From the NCBI GenBank assembly GCA_013331935.1, contig DUFN01000002.1, positions 23,876 through 64,497 on the forward strand: 40,622 nt of DNA, given 5' to 3'. Of this stretch, positions 23,135 to 31,055 are shown piece by piece. The number at the start of each line of letters is the position of its first letter. Within the stretch, counting starts at the first letter, position 1. The position numbers and the translations under genes were made by a program. Origin of the DNA: Nanobdellota archaeon (GTDB lineage Archaea > Nanobdellota > Nanobdellia > UBA10117). Under the pieces are notes generated by a model. The model saw nothing but the letters and a program-made list of their open reading frames with translations. It was not told the origin of the DNA and did not search any database.

Positions 23135-23548
23135 ATGGACTTAGTAAGCCTATTGCATGAACGCATATCTGAATTCAATAATGCATGCAGAACTAACTTG
23201 AATGCGGAAATAGAAATAACGGATAGAAATTTAAAAGTAAAAATAATTTCAGATAAATACGGCCGCCCAACATTCCAATTTAATTTCATTGATGGGTCTA
23301 ATGTTGATATTATGGCTGCAAGAGCTGCGTATCAACGAGTACTGGAAAGTTTAGGTTTGCGAGAATACGTGATCGCTGGCAGTAAAAGATATTTTTCCTA
23401 TCTGATGCGTGACAGAGGTAATGTGGAGGGTTATGTTACTTCGCAGAGATTTAGCATTAACGAGTTCGACAAGCCTGATGGATTAAAAGCTGCAAAAGCA
23501 TTTTTTGTATTTTATTTAGCTAATAAATCCAAGGCAACTGATAGTTAG
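23135..23548 (+). CDS. orphan protein between rpoK and enolase
   Basis: 137 residues, soluble, mixed alpha/beta: a helix (LVSLLHERISEFNNACRTN), then strands (AEIEITDRNLKVKIIS), a loop and further helices. Not recognised. It has its own TATA box, CTTAAAAAG at 23106-23114, overlapping the end of rpoK. Confidence 0.57.
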   Translation: MDLVSLLHERISEFNNACRTNLNAEIEITDRNLKVKIISDKYGRPTFQFNFIDGSNVDIMAARAAYQRVLESLGLREYVIAGSKRYFSYLMRDRGNVEGYVTSQRFSINEFDKPDGLKAAKAFFVFYLANKSKATDS

Positions 23549-23578
23549 ACTTAAAAACAAAAGACTACAAAAGATATT

Positions 23579-24763
23579 ATGAAACCCACTGACATTAGAG
23601 CCATAAAGATATTGAATTCCCTTGCAAAGCCAGCCATCGCAGTCAGAGTTAAGGCGGAAACATCTGAAGGCTGGGGTGCTGCGCCATCAGGAACTTCCAA
23701 AAGTTCATTTGAAGTGCCGGAATTTATTCAGGATGTGGATTTGACAATCGAACTGTTCAACAATTACGCAAAAAAAATAATTGATTTTAATTTCCAAAGC
23801 TTCGATGACTTAGAAGAGGTTGAAAAGGTAATAAATGTTGGAAATGTTGGCGGCTCCGCAGTAATCGCATTGGAATACGCGATGCTCAACGCACTCGCAC
23901 AGGAACGCAAGCGCCCCTTATGGAAAATACTTAACCCGAACGCAAAAACCTTTCCGAGAATTTTAGCTAATGTTGTCGGCGGAGGACAGCATGCCACAAA
24001 TTCAATTGACATACAGGAGATTTTAGTGTCTCCGACAGAAAAAAGCGTTAGCGAAGCAATCTTCACTGCTTCTGAAATTTACAACAAGGTAAAGTTTGAG
24101 CTGGCAAAAAAAGATAAGCACTTCCTCGGCGGAAGGACTGCTGAAGGCGCATGGACAACAAGCCTGCCCGATGAAACAGCTTTAGAGATTGTTGACAGAA
24201 CTGCGAATAAGCACAAATCAGAAGTCGGAATAGATATGGCTGCGACGAGTTTATTTGTCAGAGGCAAATATCTCTGGAAAAACTTTTCGAGAAAGCAGAA
24301 AGGGATTCATGCTGATGAAAAGAAACATATTGAATTAATGGAGCATATTTCAAATAGATTCCATTTATTTTATATTGAAGACCCGCTCCATCAGGATGCC
24401 TACAAGGCATTTTCAGATTTCAATAAATTATCAAATAAATATTCGCGGAAATTAGTCTGCGGAGACGATTTAATTTCAACAAACCTATCAAGATTAAAAG
24501 TTGCAGCAGGCCAGAATTCTATAAACGCTGTAATTATAAAACCAAACCAGATTGGCTCGCTTTTCAAGGCAAAACAGGTTTTGGACTATGCAAGAAAGAA
24601 CAATATTGTTCCGGTTCTTTCACACAGGTCAGGAGAAACTAATGATTCCATTCTCGCACACCTTGCGTTTGCATGGCAAGCCCCCTTCGTGAAGTTCGGG
24701 CTGGCTGGCGGTGAACGCACGGCAAAATTGAATGAATTGATAAAAATAGAGCAAGGTTTGTGA
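23579..24763 (+). CDS. eno: enolase
   Basis: 394 residues, slightly short for enolase (usually 410-430). Converts 2-phosphoglycerate to phosphoenolpyruvate in glycolysis/gluconeogenesis. The mobile Ser loop (PSGTSKSSFEV), magnesium ligands in VGIDMAATS, YIEDPLHQD and VCGDDLIS, the catalytic Lys in AVIIKPNQIGSL and the HRSGETND motif are all present. The usual NVGDEGGF loop is replaced by a shorter GGRTAEGAWTTS, which keeps one Glu. A TATA box (CTTAAAAAC, 23550-23558) lies 21-29 bases upstream. It probably ends a transcription unit. Confidence 0.92.
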   Translation: MKPTDIRAIKILNSLAKPAIAVRVKAETSEGWGAAPSGTSKSSFEVPEFIQDVDLTIELFNNYAKKIIDFNFQSFDDLEEVEKVINVGNVGGSAVIALEYAMLNALAQERKRPLWKILNPNAKTFPRILANVVGGGQHATNSIDIQEILVSPTEKSVSEAIFTASEIYNKVKFELAKKDKHFLGGRTAEGAWTTSLPDETALEIVDRTANKHKSEVGIDMAATSLFVRGKYLWKNFSRKQKGIHADEKKHIELMEHISNRFHLFYIEDPLHQDAYKAFSDFNKLSNKYSRKLVCGDDLISTNLSRLKVAAGQNSINAVIIKPNQIGSLFKAKQVLDYARKNNIVPVLSHRSGETNDSILAHLAFAWQAPFVKFGLAGGERTAKLNELIKIEQGL

Positions 24764-24792
24764 TAGCTAGTATCGCAAAATCATGCAAAAGG

Positions 24793-24800
24793 TATTTAAA
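24793..24800 (+). promoter_or_regulatory. TATA box for the post-enolase small-gene unit
   Basis: TATTTAAA ends 17 bases before the ATG at 24818, so its centre is at the spacing seen for other units in this window. The transcript would begin at or close to the 29-residue frame. Confidence 0.5.
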
Positions 24801-24817
24801 CGTATATTGCATATAAC

Positions 24818-24907
24818 ATGATAGGAACACCAATTTACTATCATAACACATATAGCAATTGTGGCTTGCCACTTGGCTGTTGGTGCCAATACATTGCTAT
24901 CGACTGA
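24818..24907 (+). CDS. 29-residue Cys-rich small protein or leader peptide
   Basis: A short frame starting MIGTPIYYHNTY with three cysteines at 15, 21 and 23 (the last two as CWC). It begins at the position expected from the TATA box and its TGA is one base before the next ATG, the coupling used by real genes here. It could be a metal-binding peptide or a regulatory leader peptide. Confidence 0.4.
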   Translation: MIGTPIYYHNTYSNCGLPLGCWCQYIAID

Positions 24908-24908
24908 A

Positions 24909-25211
24909 ATGACTAAAAAATTTGAATCAAGGCTAGAAGTAATGCGAGTGCGCCAGAATTTTGCCGCACCCTATCTTAAATATCGATTTCTTTTTGTCCA
25001 AAAACCTGACCTTAAAGACAAAAAATCCTTTGTCACACGCATTCAGCGTGTGTGTACCTCCTGGCCTCCGGGAGTCTATTACTTAAAATTGGCGGATGGC
25101 GCTGTTTTTTCTCGTTTTGAAGTTTCTGATGGCAGGGTAAAAAAAATATATGAAAATTCCCCTGCGACTAACAAGCCATATCCGATAACTGAGTTTTTCA
25201 AAGTGAATTAA
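24909..25211 (+). CDS. orphan small protein
   Basis: 100 residues from the ATG at 24909; a longer in-frame reading beginning at 24861 would overlap the 29-residue frame and is less likely. Soluble, basic first half (LKYRFLFVQKPDLKDKKSF), then a beta-rich stretch with WPPGVYYLKLADGAVFSRFEV. Not recognised. It joins the next gene by TAA-A-ATG. Confidence 0.52.
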   Translation: MTKKFESRLEVMRVRQNFAAPYLKYRFLFVQKPDLKDKKSFVTRIQRVCTSWPPGVYYLKLADGAVFSRFEVSDGRVKKIYENSPATNKPYPITEFFKVN

Positions 25212-25212
25212 A

Positions 25213-25644
25213 ATGGAATATATTTTTGCCAGAAATTACTTAGAAAGATTAGGCGCGGTCCCTCCGCCAGCCTTGGGAAATTGGGGTTGGGTAGCTTATA
25301 GGCTAGGGGATGCTATTTTTAGATTATACAATGACAGAATTGAATTAGAAATAGAAAAATTTCCAAAGAGTCGCACTGCAATAGCACTTGGAGATTTGTC
25401 ACCGCTTGGCGCCTTGGATGCGACTGGGGCGGTATCTCTGGGTGTTGCACTTCTCGGATGGGCGGAGAGCATGGAAAATCACATTCGTAAAAATCCAAGC
25501 CTAACAAAGCATTTGCAAACGATAACAAGGCTTAACGAATCTATATTGAAGTCTTTTGAAGGGCATAAAATTCTTGAAGATGAAATAAAAACAACAGAAC
25601 AGCAGTCCTCTGGCATGGCTGGCGGGCAAGGGCTTTCGCGTTAA
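25213..25644 (+). CDS. orphan small protein
   Basis: 143 residues. A central Gly/Ala/Leu-rich stretch (ATGAVSLGVALLGWAESM) is moderately hydrophobic, and the C-terminal 50 residues are helical and charged. The end is GMAGGQGLSR, a flexible Gly-rich tail. No family recognised. Co-transcribed with the preceding gene. Confidence 0.55.
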   Translation: MEYIFARNYLERLGAVPPPALGNWGWVAYRLGDAIFRLYNDRIELEIEKFPKSRTAIALGDLSPLGALDATGAVSLGVALLGWAESMENHIRKNPSLTKHLQTITRLNESILKSFEGHKILEDEIKTTEQQSSGMAGGQGLSR

Positions 25645-25693
25645 TTGCGCAGCATGCAGAAAGCTTTAATAAAATATTGCTATTAGTATTTGC

Positions 25694-26023
25694 ATGAAAA
25701 ATGCAATTTATATCGGAAAATATGCTGAAGGTAGCAAAATTAGCCCGGATGGAGTAATAGAACTTCCAGATTCGCATTTGAAGATTATCAGGTCATATAT
25801 CGTAACAAGCCCGCCAGACACGGCGGATGCTCTTGCACAAACAATAGAGGATAAAATAATACTAATTTTGCAAGACGGGAATTTCTGGCCAGTTATTTGC
25901 AAATTAAGTGAAGAGGAAGCGAAAAAATTAACAAGTGCGTTAGAAGAGGCAATAAATCACAAAACAAATCCGAACTCAAAACCCGGCGACGATGATTTTG
26001 TACAGTTTAACAAAAAAGTATAA
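25694..26023 (+). CDS. orphan small protein
   Basis: 109 residues, acidic and soluble. Strands (AIYIGKYAEG, IILILQDGNFWPVICKL) are followed by a helix and a disordered C-terminus (NPNSKPGDDDF). An A/T-rich TATA-like stretch (about 25664-25675) lies 20-30 bases upstream. It converges with the eL33 gene, two bases apart. Not recognised. Confidence 0.55.
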   Translation: MKNAIYIGKYAEGSKISPDGVIELPDSHLKIIRSYIVTSPPDTADALAQTIEDKIILILQDGNFWPVICKLSEEEAKKLTSALEEAINHKTNPNSKPGDDDFVQFNKKV

Positions 26024-26025
26024 CT

Positions 26026-26286
26026 TTATTCCACATCAACCTTCTGCCCAAGTGCCTGCCCCGGCAGTCCTTTGTCTGAGAAAATAACCCTTACAGCGCC
26101 TTTGTTTCCATGCGGAGCAGAAATTTTTCCTGAGATTTTTTTGCCGGTTTCAGTCGTGTAAGTTACTGTCTTGCCGACAAGCTTTGCCGCATCTTCTTTT
26201 TTATCTATGCCTTCGGCTTTGATTATCATCTGGTTGTTTGTCTGTTCCTTTTGGGAACCTCTGTAATTCATAACGACTGCTTTCAT
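26026..26286 (-). CDS. rpl35ae: ribosomal protein eL33 (L35Ae)
   Basis: 86-residue large-subunit protein shared by archaea and eukaryotes. It starts with a strand (AVVMNYRGSQKEQTNNQMIIK). The family motifs are LVGKTVTYTTETGKKISGKI, the APHGNKGAVRVIFSDKGLPG block and the terminal LGQKVDVE. It is monocistronic with a TATA-like CCTTAAAAAC (complement of 26311-26320), divergent from the next orphan gene. Confidence 0.88.
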   Translation of the reverse strand: MKAVVMNYRGSQKEQTNNQMIIKAEGIDKKEDAAKLVGKTVTYTTETGKKISGKISAPHGNKGAVRVIFSDKGLPGQALGQKVDVE

Positions 26287-26310
26287 TCCAATCTTCTGCC
26301 GTCTGTTTTG

Positions 26311-26354
26311 GTTTTTAAGGCTTTTTATTAGATTAAGAGATGGGTTTTAAAATC
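26311..26354. promoter_or_regulatory. divergent promoters, eL33 / orphan gene
   Basis: The minus-strand CCTTAAAAAC (26311-26320) and the plus-strand GTTTTAAAATC (26344-26354) lie 20-35 bases before their respective start codons. Confidence 0.5.
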
Positions 26355-26373
26355 TTCTGATGCTATTAGTGGT

Positions 26374-26790
26374 ATGGTAAGCGTAGCATATCGCATGGCG
26401 CGCTATTCTGCATTGGCGTCTGTCGTTTTTAGAAATGAGCCTAGGCACGGCAGAGATCTTGCTGCAAAGATCAGAGAATTATTTGATATATATGTCGATC
26501 CCATTGCTTTGAATGCTTATCTGAGAATTGGCGTTGGCATGCCATATTATAATGCGATTAAGCCTACAGAAACAGATAGATTTTATTTATTTTGCCTTAA
26601 GCCAGAGTTTTACATTTGCCTTCAAAACGCAATCATGAAAGACACCGGCATGGAGCCTACTGCTGGCGTGAAATGGCTGGCCAAGCAATACACTGAACGC
26701 CACCACCCAAGGCATACGCCAATCACGGTATTTAACAAGGCAATAACGAAATTCGATAAAAATTCAAAAAAAACGAAAACGCTGATTTAA
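26374..26790 (+). CDS. orphan basic protein
   Basis: 138 residues, net basic, helical at the start (SVAYRMARYSALASVVF). Two His/Arg-rich stretches (NEPRHGRDLA, YTERHHPRHTP) and a Lys-rich C-terminus suggest nucleic-acid contact. Not recognised. Its stop codon overlaps the stop of the opposing nucleotidyltransferase gene (shared TTAA). Confidence 0.55.
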   Translation: MVSVAYRMARYSALASVVFRNEPRHGRDLAAKIRELFDIYVDPIALNAYLRIGVGMPYYNAIKPTETDRFYLFCLKPEFYICLQNAIMKDTGMEPTAGVKWLAKQYTERHHPRHTPITVFNKAITKFDKNSKKTKTLI

Positions 26791-28724
26791 GCGCCAATAA
26801 CTAATTTAACATTCTCCGCCAGAATCTTCTTCAAAGAATCTATTGTGGCCTTTGTCAGTGTTGTTGGCGTGCCAGCAAATTTTTCAACAACTGCATTCAG
26901 CTCTTTTAAGTTAGATGCGGCTTCTTTTACAAGACAGCCGTCCTTGTCAACTGTGAACTTCTTTATTGTCGTGTCGGCCTTTGCAGTATCCATGACAATA
27001 AATGCAGAGTCAGTCAAAAGCCATATGTCTGCTTTCTTGTTCTCGCTGTAATGTGCGGATATCTTGTATTTCTCTACTTTTTTGCCTTTCTCTGCGCGTA
27101 TGTGTTCGAAAACATCTTTTGCCAGCCGTTCCTGCTCAAAGGCCAGGGATGCAATCTCACGCCTGTCACCTTTGCCTTCCTTGTGAAGCGCAACAATGCG
27201 CTCAATTAATTCCAAATATTTTGAGTGGGCAAGCTTTTTTGCAATGACATTTTTCTCAAACTGTTTTACAACATCATCTGAATTGAATTTTACATCAAGC
27301 ATCTTCAGTGCAGCAGACATATCATCAATTAATTTTTCATTCAGCTGTTTCAATTCTTTCTTGACTTCCTGCGTTTCAATCTGCACCATTAATTTATCCA
27401 ATCGTGACAGAAATTTTTCTGTGCTGTCCATGTATTCGCCGATTGTTTTTGCGTCAATGTCTTTTATTTTTCCGTGTTCAAAATCTTTTCTCAGCTGTAA
27501 AATATCTTCAAGTATTTTTACATATTTTTCTTCAAGCAATCCAGATTTAACAAGGTATTCCCTCATCATTGCAGGAGTTTCTTTTGGGTCTGGAGGCGGA
27601 ACGCCCATCAGCATCAAAGCACCCTGTGCAGGTGTCAGTGTTGCCCAGAAAAAATCTTCCATTGCAATATTTCTCAGCGTAAATTTTGTCCTGTCCACCA
27701 TTTGCCTGCCTGACTTCATATACATATCAACTGCTTCTGGTGTTGGGGTTATTTTTCCCTGCTTGAGCAGAAGTTTCCAAGGTGCAAACATTCCCCTATC
27801 GTACAGAGGAATGCCGTCCCTCAGCAAAGTGAAAATTACGGGATTGGCGGTCTTGATGTTGTTCCACATGTCTGTCAAAACATAAATTTGGACATTCATC
27901 TTGTTGCCTACACCTGCCGCAAAGCCTGATTCAGAAGCCATGCCTAAAATTATCGCCCGCAGTTTTGAAATCAATTCCGCGCCAGTCATTCGTGTAACGT
28001 CTGTGTCATCGATTACGACAAAAGTATCTATATCTGACTCTTTTGTAGCCCTTCCTTTTACAAGAGAACCGCCGATTGCATAAGTAACAACATATTTTTC
28101 GAATTTCTGCAAAACCATGCGCTTGTGGATTTCAGATGCCTTTAATGCGCCAACCATTCCAGTGTCATAAAGGATTACGCCCATTGTCAGAAGATTTAGT
28201 ATATCGTATTTGCCTTTGAAACACATATCCCATATTTCATCAAGCAAAACGCTTGAGACATTTATTTGCGGGAGTTTCTTCTGCGCTATTTCTTTGATTT
28301 TGACATCTGCTTCATCTTTTTTCTTGAACTTTTCTTCAAGGTTTGCGCCCTCAAACTGCATCAGAATTAGCATATCTAAAGTGTTAAAGTCAGAATTACA
28401 GGTCGTGCAGTGCCCTTTGAACTCATCAAGGACTTTTACTGTGTTTGAACCGCACTTAAGGCAGGCCTGCACTGGTCTTGGAGGCAATAGGATTAATCCA
28501 ACAGTCTCTTTCTTGAATTTTGTTGTGATTTCCTTCTGGAAGTCTTCTGCTTTGTTTTTGATTGAGTCTAAGAATTCCTTTGCTTTTTGTGCAAGGGCCG
28601 CCTGTTGCTGAGGAGTCAGTTGGGGCGGCATGCCCTGGCCTGCTTCTGGCATTGGCGCTAGATCTGCTGGCAAGGCGTAATTTTTAGCACCTGCAGAAGC
28701 TTGATATGGTTTCTTATTTGCCAT
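26787..28724 (-). CDS. large nucleotidyltransferase-domain protein with zinc ribbon
   Basis: 645 residues. Order: a Pro/Gln/Ala-rich N-terminus (1-45), a helix, a zinc ribbon (CLKC and CTTC; Cys88, 91, 106, 109), a segment (about 163-205) that looks like the tail of a degenerate nucleotidyltransferase unit, and a second unit with an intact pol-beta-type signature GGSLVKGRATKESDIDTFV (Gly-Ser at 219-220, Asp231, Asp233). A long helical region follows (about 340-560), then a mixed C-terminus. The 285-residue protein at 30065-30922 is a shorter paralogue (RDGIPLYDRG versus RYGIPILDPG). It may modify nucleic acid or protein with nucleotides, or bind RNA; the target is unknown. The TATA box is at 28742-28754. 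Confidence 0.72.
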   Translation of the reverse strand: MANKKPYQASAGAKNYALPADLAPMPEAGQGMPPQLTPQQQAALAQKAKEFLDSIKNKAEDFQKEITTKFKKETVGLILLPPRPVQACLKCGSNTVKVLDEFKGHCTTCNSDFNTLDMLILMQFEGANLEEKFKKKDEADVKIKEIAQKKLPQINVSSVLLDEIWDMCFKGKYDILNLLTMGVILYDTGMVGALKASEIHKRMVLQKFEKYVVTYAIGGSLVKGRATKESDIDTFVVIDDTDVTRMTGAELISKLRAIILGMASESGFAAGVGNKMNVQIYVLTDMWNNIKTANPVIFTLLRDGIPLYDRGMFAPWKLLLKQGKITPTPEAVDMYMKSGRQMVDRTKFTLRNIAMEDFFWATLTPAQGALMLMGVPPPDPKETPAMMREYLVKSGLLEEKYVKILEDILQLRKDFEHGKIKDIDAKTIGEYMDSTEKFLSRLDKLMVQIETQEVKKELKQLNEKLIDDMSAALKMLDVKFNSDDVVKQFEKNVIAKKLAHSKYLELIERIVALHKEGKGDRREIASLAFEQERLAKDVFEHIRAEKGKKVEKYKISAHYSENKKADIWLLTDSAFIVMDTAKADTTIKKFTVDKDGCLVKEAASNLKELNAVVEKFAGTPTTLTKATIDSLKKILAENVKLVIGA

Positions 28725-28741
28725 AGTTTAAACAGCATTTA

Positions 28742-28890
28742 CTATTTTATAAAGTTAACCTATGCTAGCTTGCTTTTTAAATAGGGCTTTTTAAAGGCAA
28801 AAATCGCACGCGTGTGCGAGCTAAGAGCTTATTTATAAAGGAGTACGATATAGAAAGATTTATATACTACTAACTATATTGAAATATAGT
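28742..28890. promoter_or_regulatory. divergent promoter region with two palindromes
   Basis: The minus-strand TATA (28742-28754) serves the nucleotidyltransferase gene. On the plus side there is TTATATAC at about 28859-28866. TCGCAC/GTGCGA (28804-28809/28814-28819) forms a hairpin, and ACTATATT/AATATAGT (28873-28880/28883-28890) is an 8-base inverted repeat 12 bases before the ATG at 28902. Both genes could be controlled here together. Confidence 0.45.
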
Positions 28891-28901
28891 AAATAAATAC
28901 C

Positions 28902-30047
28902 ATGGCACTGCGAGACATACCTGGAAAAGTTAAAAAAGGCATAGCTGGGGCTGTAAGGTCATTGAGACCTAACATGGCAAATCCACGTCAGATCCCAGCA
29001 CCGCAAACGCCCGCCGCGCCTACTCCTAATGCTCCGCAACCACAGGCACCAACTCCAGCCCCTGCTTCTCAAGCACCTCCACCGCAAGCGCCTGCAACTC
29101 CTAGTCCTGTGCCTGCTCAGGCGCCGCCAACTCCAACACCAGCTGCGCCACAGCCAGCCAGTGCTCCAATAATGCCTCCTGCTTTTGAATGGGATAAATT
29201 AAACAAAGATGCACAAAGCGGATTGGAAGCAGTCGTAACAAATCCGCTAAATGGCCCGTTTCACACTTTACAAAGAATACAGGAATTCGCAGGTAGAAAA
29301 GATGCAGAATCACAAAAATATGCAAAAAGCCTGGCAGATGGTTTTGAAAAAAATCTTGGCTGGTATTACAAAGCTCTTGGAATCACCGATGAAAATGATA
29401 TCAAGCAATACACTAATGCGGCACTACGTGCATTTAATAGCAAAGATGCTAACGCTATAAAATATGTTAGTGCGTTTATGCAGGAAATCGCAAAGAGAAT
29501 GTATAATGGCATGCCTGCAGACAAAAAGTCTGCCTTGGCAAAAAAGGCATTTGAGTCTGACTTTGAAAGCAGATTCGGAATAAAACTTGATGCATGGAAA
29601 GAAGGCTCATTAATTGACAAGCTTGATTTCGGAAGCCTGCCAGCTGATGCGCAGAAAACAATACTAAACGCTTTGAAGGAAGGCGAAAGCTACCAATTAG
29701 TAATTGGACAATACCTGCAGATAAAAGAAGCGCAAACCCATAATGGCGATCCGGTATTGAAGAAAAAACTTACTGACAAAGAAAAAGAACTAAGAGGAAA
29801 ATTAAAAGCCTACAATTCAGCTGCATTGACTGCATATGGTTTCAGCAACGAATTCAAAGAACGCGCAAATAAAATGCTGGATGAAGTAGAGCCGCAACTG
29901 CTAATACAACTATTGATGACAACCACAGAACCGCTGTTCAAGCTGGCTTCAAAGAAAGCTGCATTAACACTCGGCACAGAACAATCAGGCGTTGAAGATT
30001 GTATTGCCGTAAGGCACATGAACGAAGCATACCAAGTAGAAGCTTAA
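28902..30047 (+). CDS. Pro/Ala-rich linker protein with helical C-terminal domain
   Basis: 381 residues. A basic amphipathic start (about 1-24), then a low-complexity Pro/Ala/Gln linker (about 27-92), then a predicted all-helical domain (about 95-381) with repeated Ala/Lys/Leu helices and no recognised motif. No membrane segment. It is transcribed divergently from the zinc-ribbon nucleotidyltransferase and lies between the two nucleotidyltransferase paralogues, which suggests a shared function. Other proteins of this locus also have Pro/Gly/Gln-rich stretches. Unknown family. Confidence 0.62.
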   Translation: MALRDIPGKVKKGIAGAVRSLRPNMANPRQIPAPQTPAAPTPNAPQPQAPTPAPASQAPPPQAPATPSPVPAQAPPTPTPAAPQPASAPIMPPAFEWDKLNKDAQSGLEAVVTNPLNGPFHTLQRIQEFAGRKDAESQKYAKSLADGFEKNLGWYYKALGITDENDIKQYTNAALRAFNSKDANAIKYVSAFMQEIAKRMYNGMPADKKSALAKKAFESDFESRFGIKLDAWKEGSLIDKLDFGSLPADAQKTILNALKEGESYQLVIGQYLQIKEAQTHNGDPVLKKKLTDKEKELRGKLKAYNSAALTAYGFSNEFKERANKMLDEVEPQLLIQLLMTTTEPLFKLASKKAALTLGTEQSGVEDCIAVRHMNEAYQVEA

Positions 30048-30052
30048 TTTTC

Positions 30053-30060
30053 TTTTTTTT
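30053..30060 (+). terminator. T-tract between convergent genes
   Basis: A run of eight T follows the stop of the Pro/Ala-rich gene by a few bases, matching archaeal T-rich intrinsic termination. The opposing gene ends at 30065. Confidence 0.45.
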
Positions 30061-30064
30061 AAAT

Positions 30065-30922
30065 TCAATCTTTTATCTTATGATAACTATTGGCAGGCTT
30101 CTCGCTCTCAAGCAGTTTCATCATCATATTTGTAAATTCTTCACTGCGCTTCAGCCATAAGTCATAAGCCCTTCCAGGAAGATTGCTTGTTTCATTATTT
30201 TTTATGCTGTGCGCAAGGGAATACATTTCCCGGTACCAATCAACATACTGCTTGTCGAGTTTTTTATTTGCAACAAAAACTTTTTCCAATAATTCTGGAA
30301 CATGCTCTGGGCTTGGAGGGATCTGGCCAGCCTGCATTAACGGTGCATGGGCTGAATCAACAAATGCCCAGTAAAAATCACCTATTGCACCAAGAATTTT
30401 TATTTTTCCGCGAAACATGTGCCATGGTACCCTGCCAGCGCAGTTATAGACTGCTTCCTGGCTTGGGCGTATTCTTCCCTGATAGAGCAAGAACTTAAGA
30501 GGCATGATAAATCCTGGATCAAGAATTGGAATGCCATAGCGCAGGATGTTTATTGAGGCTGGCTCGCCCACCAGAATGTTTTCCCAGAAGCTAGAAAGCG
30601 TAACTGTATTTATATGCAGTCTTTCTTTTTCATCTTTCTTGCTTACAATCTTCTTTAATTCTTCTTGATACCATGCAATCGCTTCCCTATCCCATTTAAT
30701 CGAAGCATCATCAACAATTATAACAATATCAATATCCGAAGCCGGTGTTGCCTCGCGTTTTGCAACAGAGCCGAAAAGTATTATGCTTTTTACAACACTT
30801 TTGAATTTTTTCATAACTTCTTCTGCAAAATCATATGCAATCCTGTAATCCCTGTCAAGAACTTCGAGGTTTCCGATTTTTTTAATCACAGTTGTTTTAT
30901 CTGTTTTTTTCTCAGCAGCCAT
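30065..30922 (-). CDS. nucleotidyltransferase with helical (HEPN-like) C-terminus
   Basis: 285 residues. The pol-beta/MNT-type core is ILFGSVAKREATPASDIDIVIIV (Gly51-Ser52, Asp63, Asp65). The C-terminal half (about 165-285) is helical and could be HEPN-like; a helix contains YREMYSLAHSIKN, but no clear Rx4-6H ribonuclease motif is certain. The middle region (SINILRYGIPILDPGFIMPLKFLLYQGRIRPS) is paralogous to the 645-residue protein. MNT-HEPN pairs in separate genes act as toxin-antitoxin systems; here both parts appear in one chain. It has its own TATA-like element (30945-30953). Confidence 0.75.
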   Translation of the reverse strand: MAAEKKTDKTTVIKKIGNLEVLDRDYRIAYDFAEEVMKKFKSVVKSIILFGSVAKREATPASDIDIVIIVDDASIKWDREAIAWYQEELKKIVSKKDEKERLHINTVTLSSFWENILVGEPASINILRYGIPILDPGFIMPLKFLLYQGRIRPSQEAVYNCAGRVPWHMFRGKIKILGAIGDFYWAFVDSAHAPLMQAGQIPPSPEHVPELLEKVFVANKKLDKQYVDWYREMYSLAHSIKNNETSNLPGRAYDLWLKRSEEFTNMMMKLLESEKPANSYHKIKD

Positions 30923-31055
30923 GTTTATTTTATAGTTTTGGCGTATTTAAGTTTTTGGTTGGGGCAATGCCTTTAGTCTTATACTCTGAGTCTTCTGTGG
31001 CGCTGCAACAAAAACAGAGAACTGAAAACTGAGAACCATGTAAATTGCACTAAAG

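Noticed and set aside
27196-27885. 229-residue frame on the plus strand
   Set aside because: Antisense shadow of the zinc-ribbon nucleotidyltransferase gene; Ser/Phe-rich composition typical of antisense reading.
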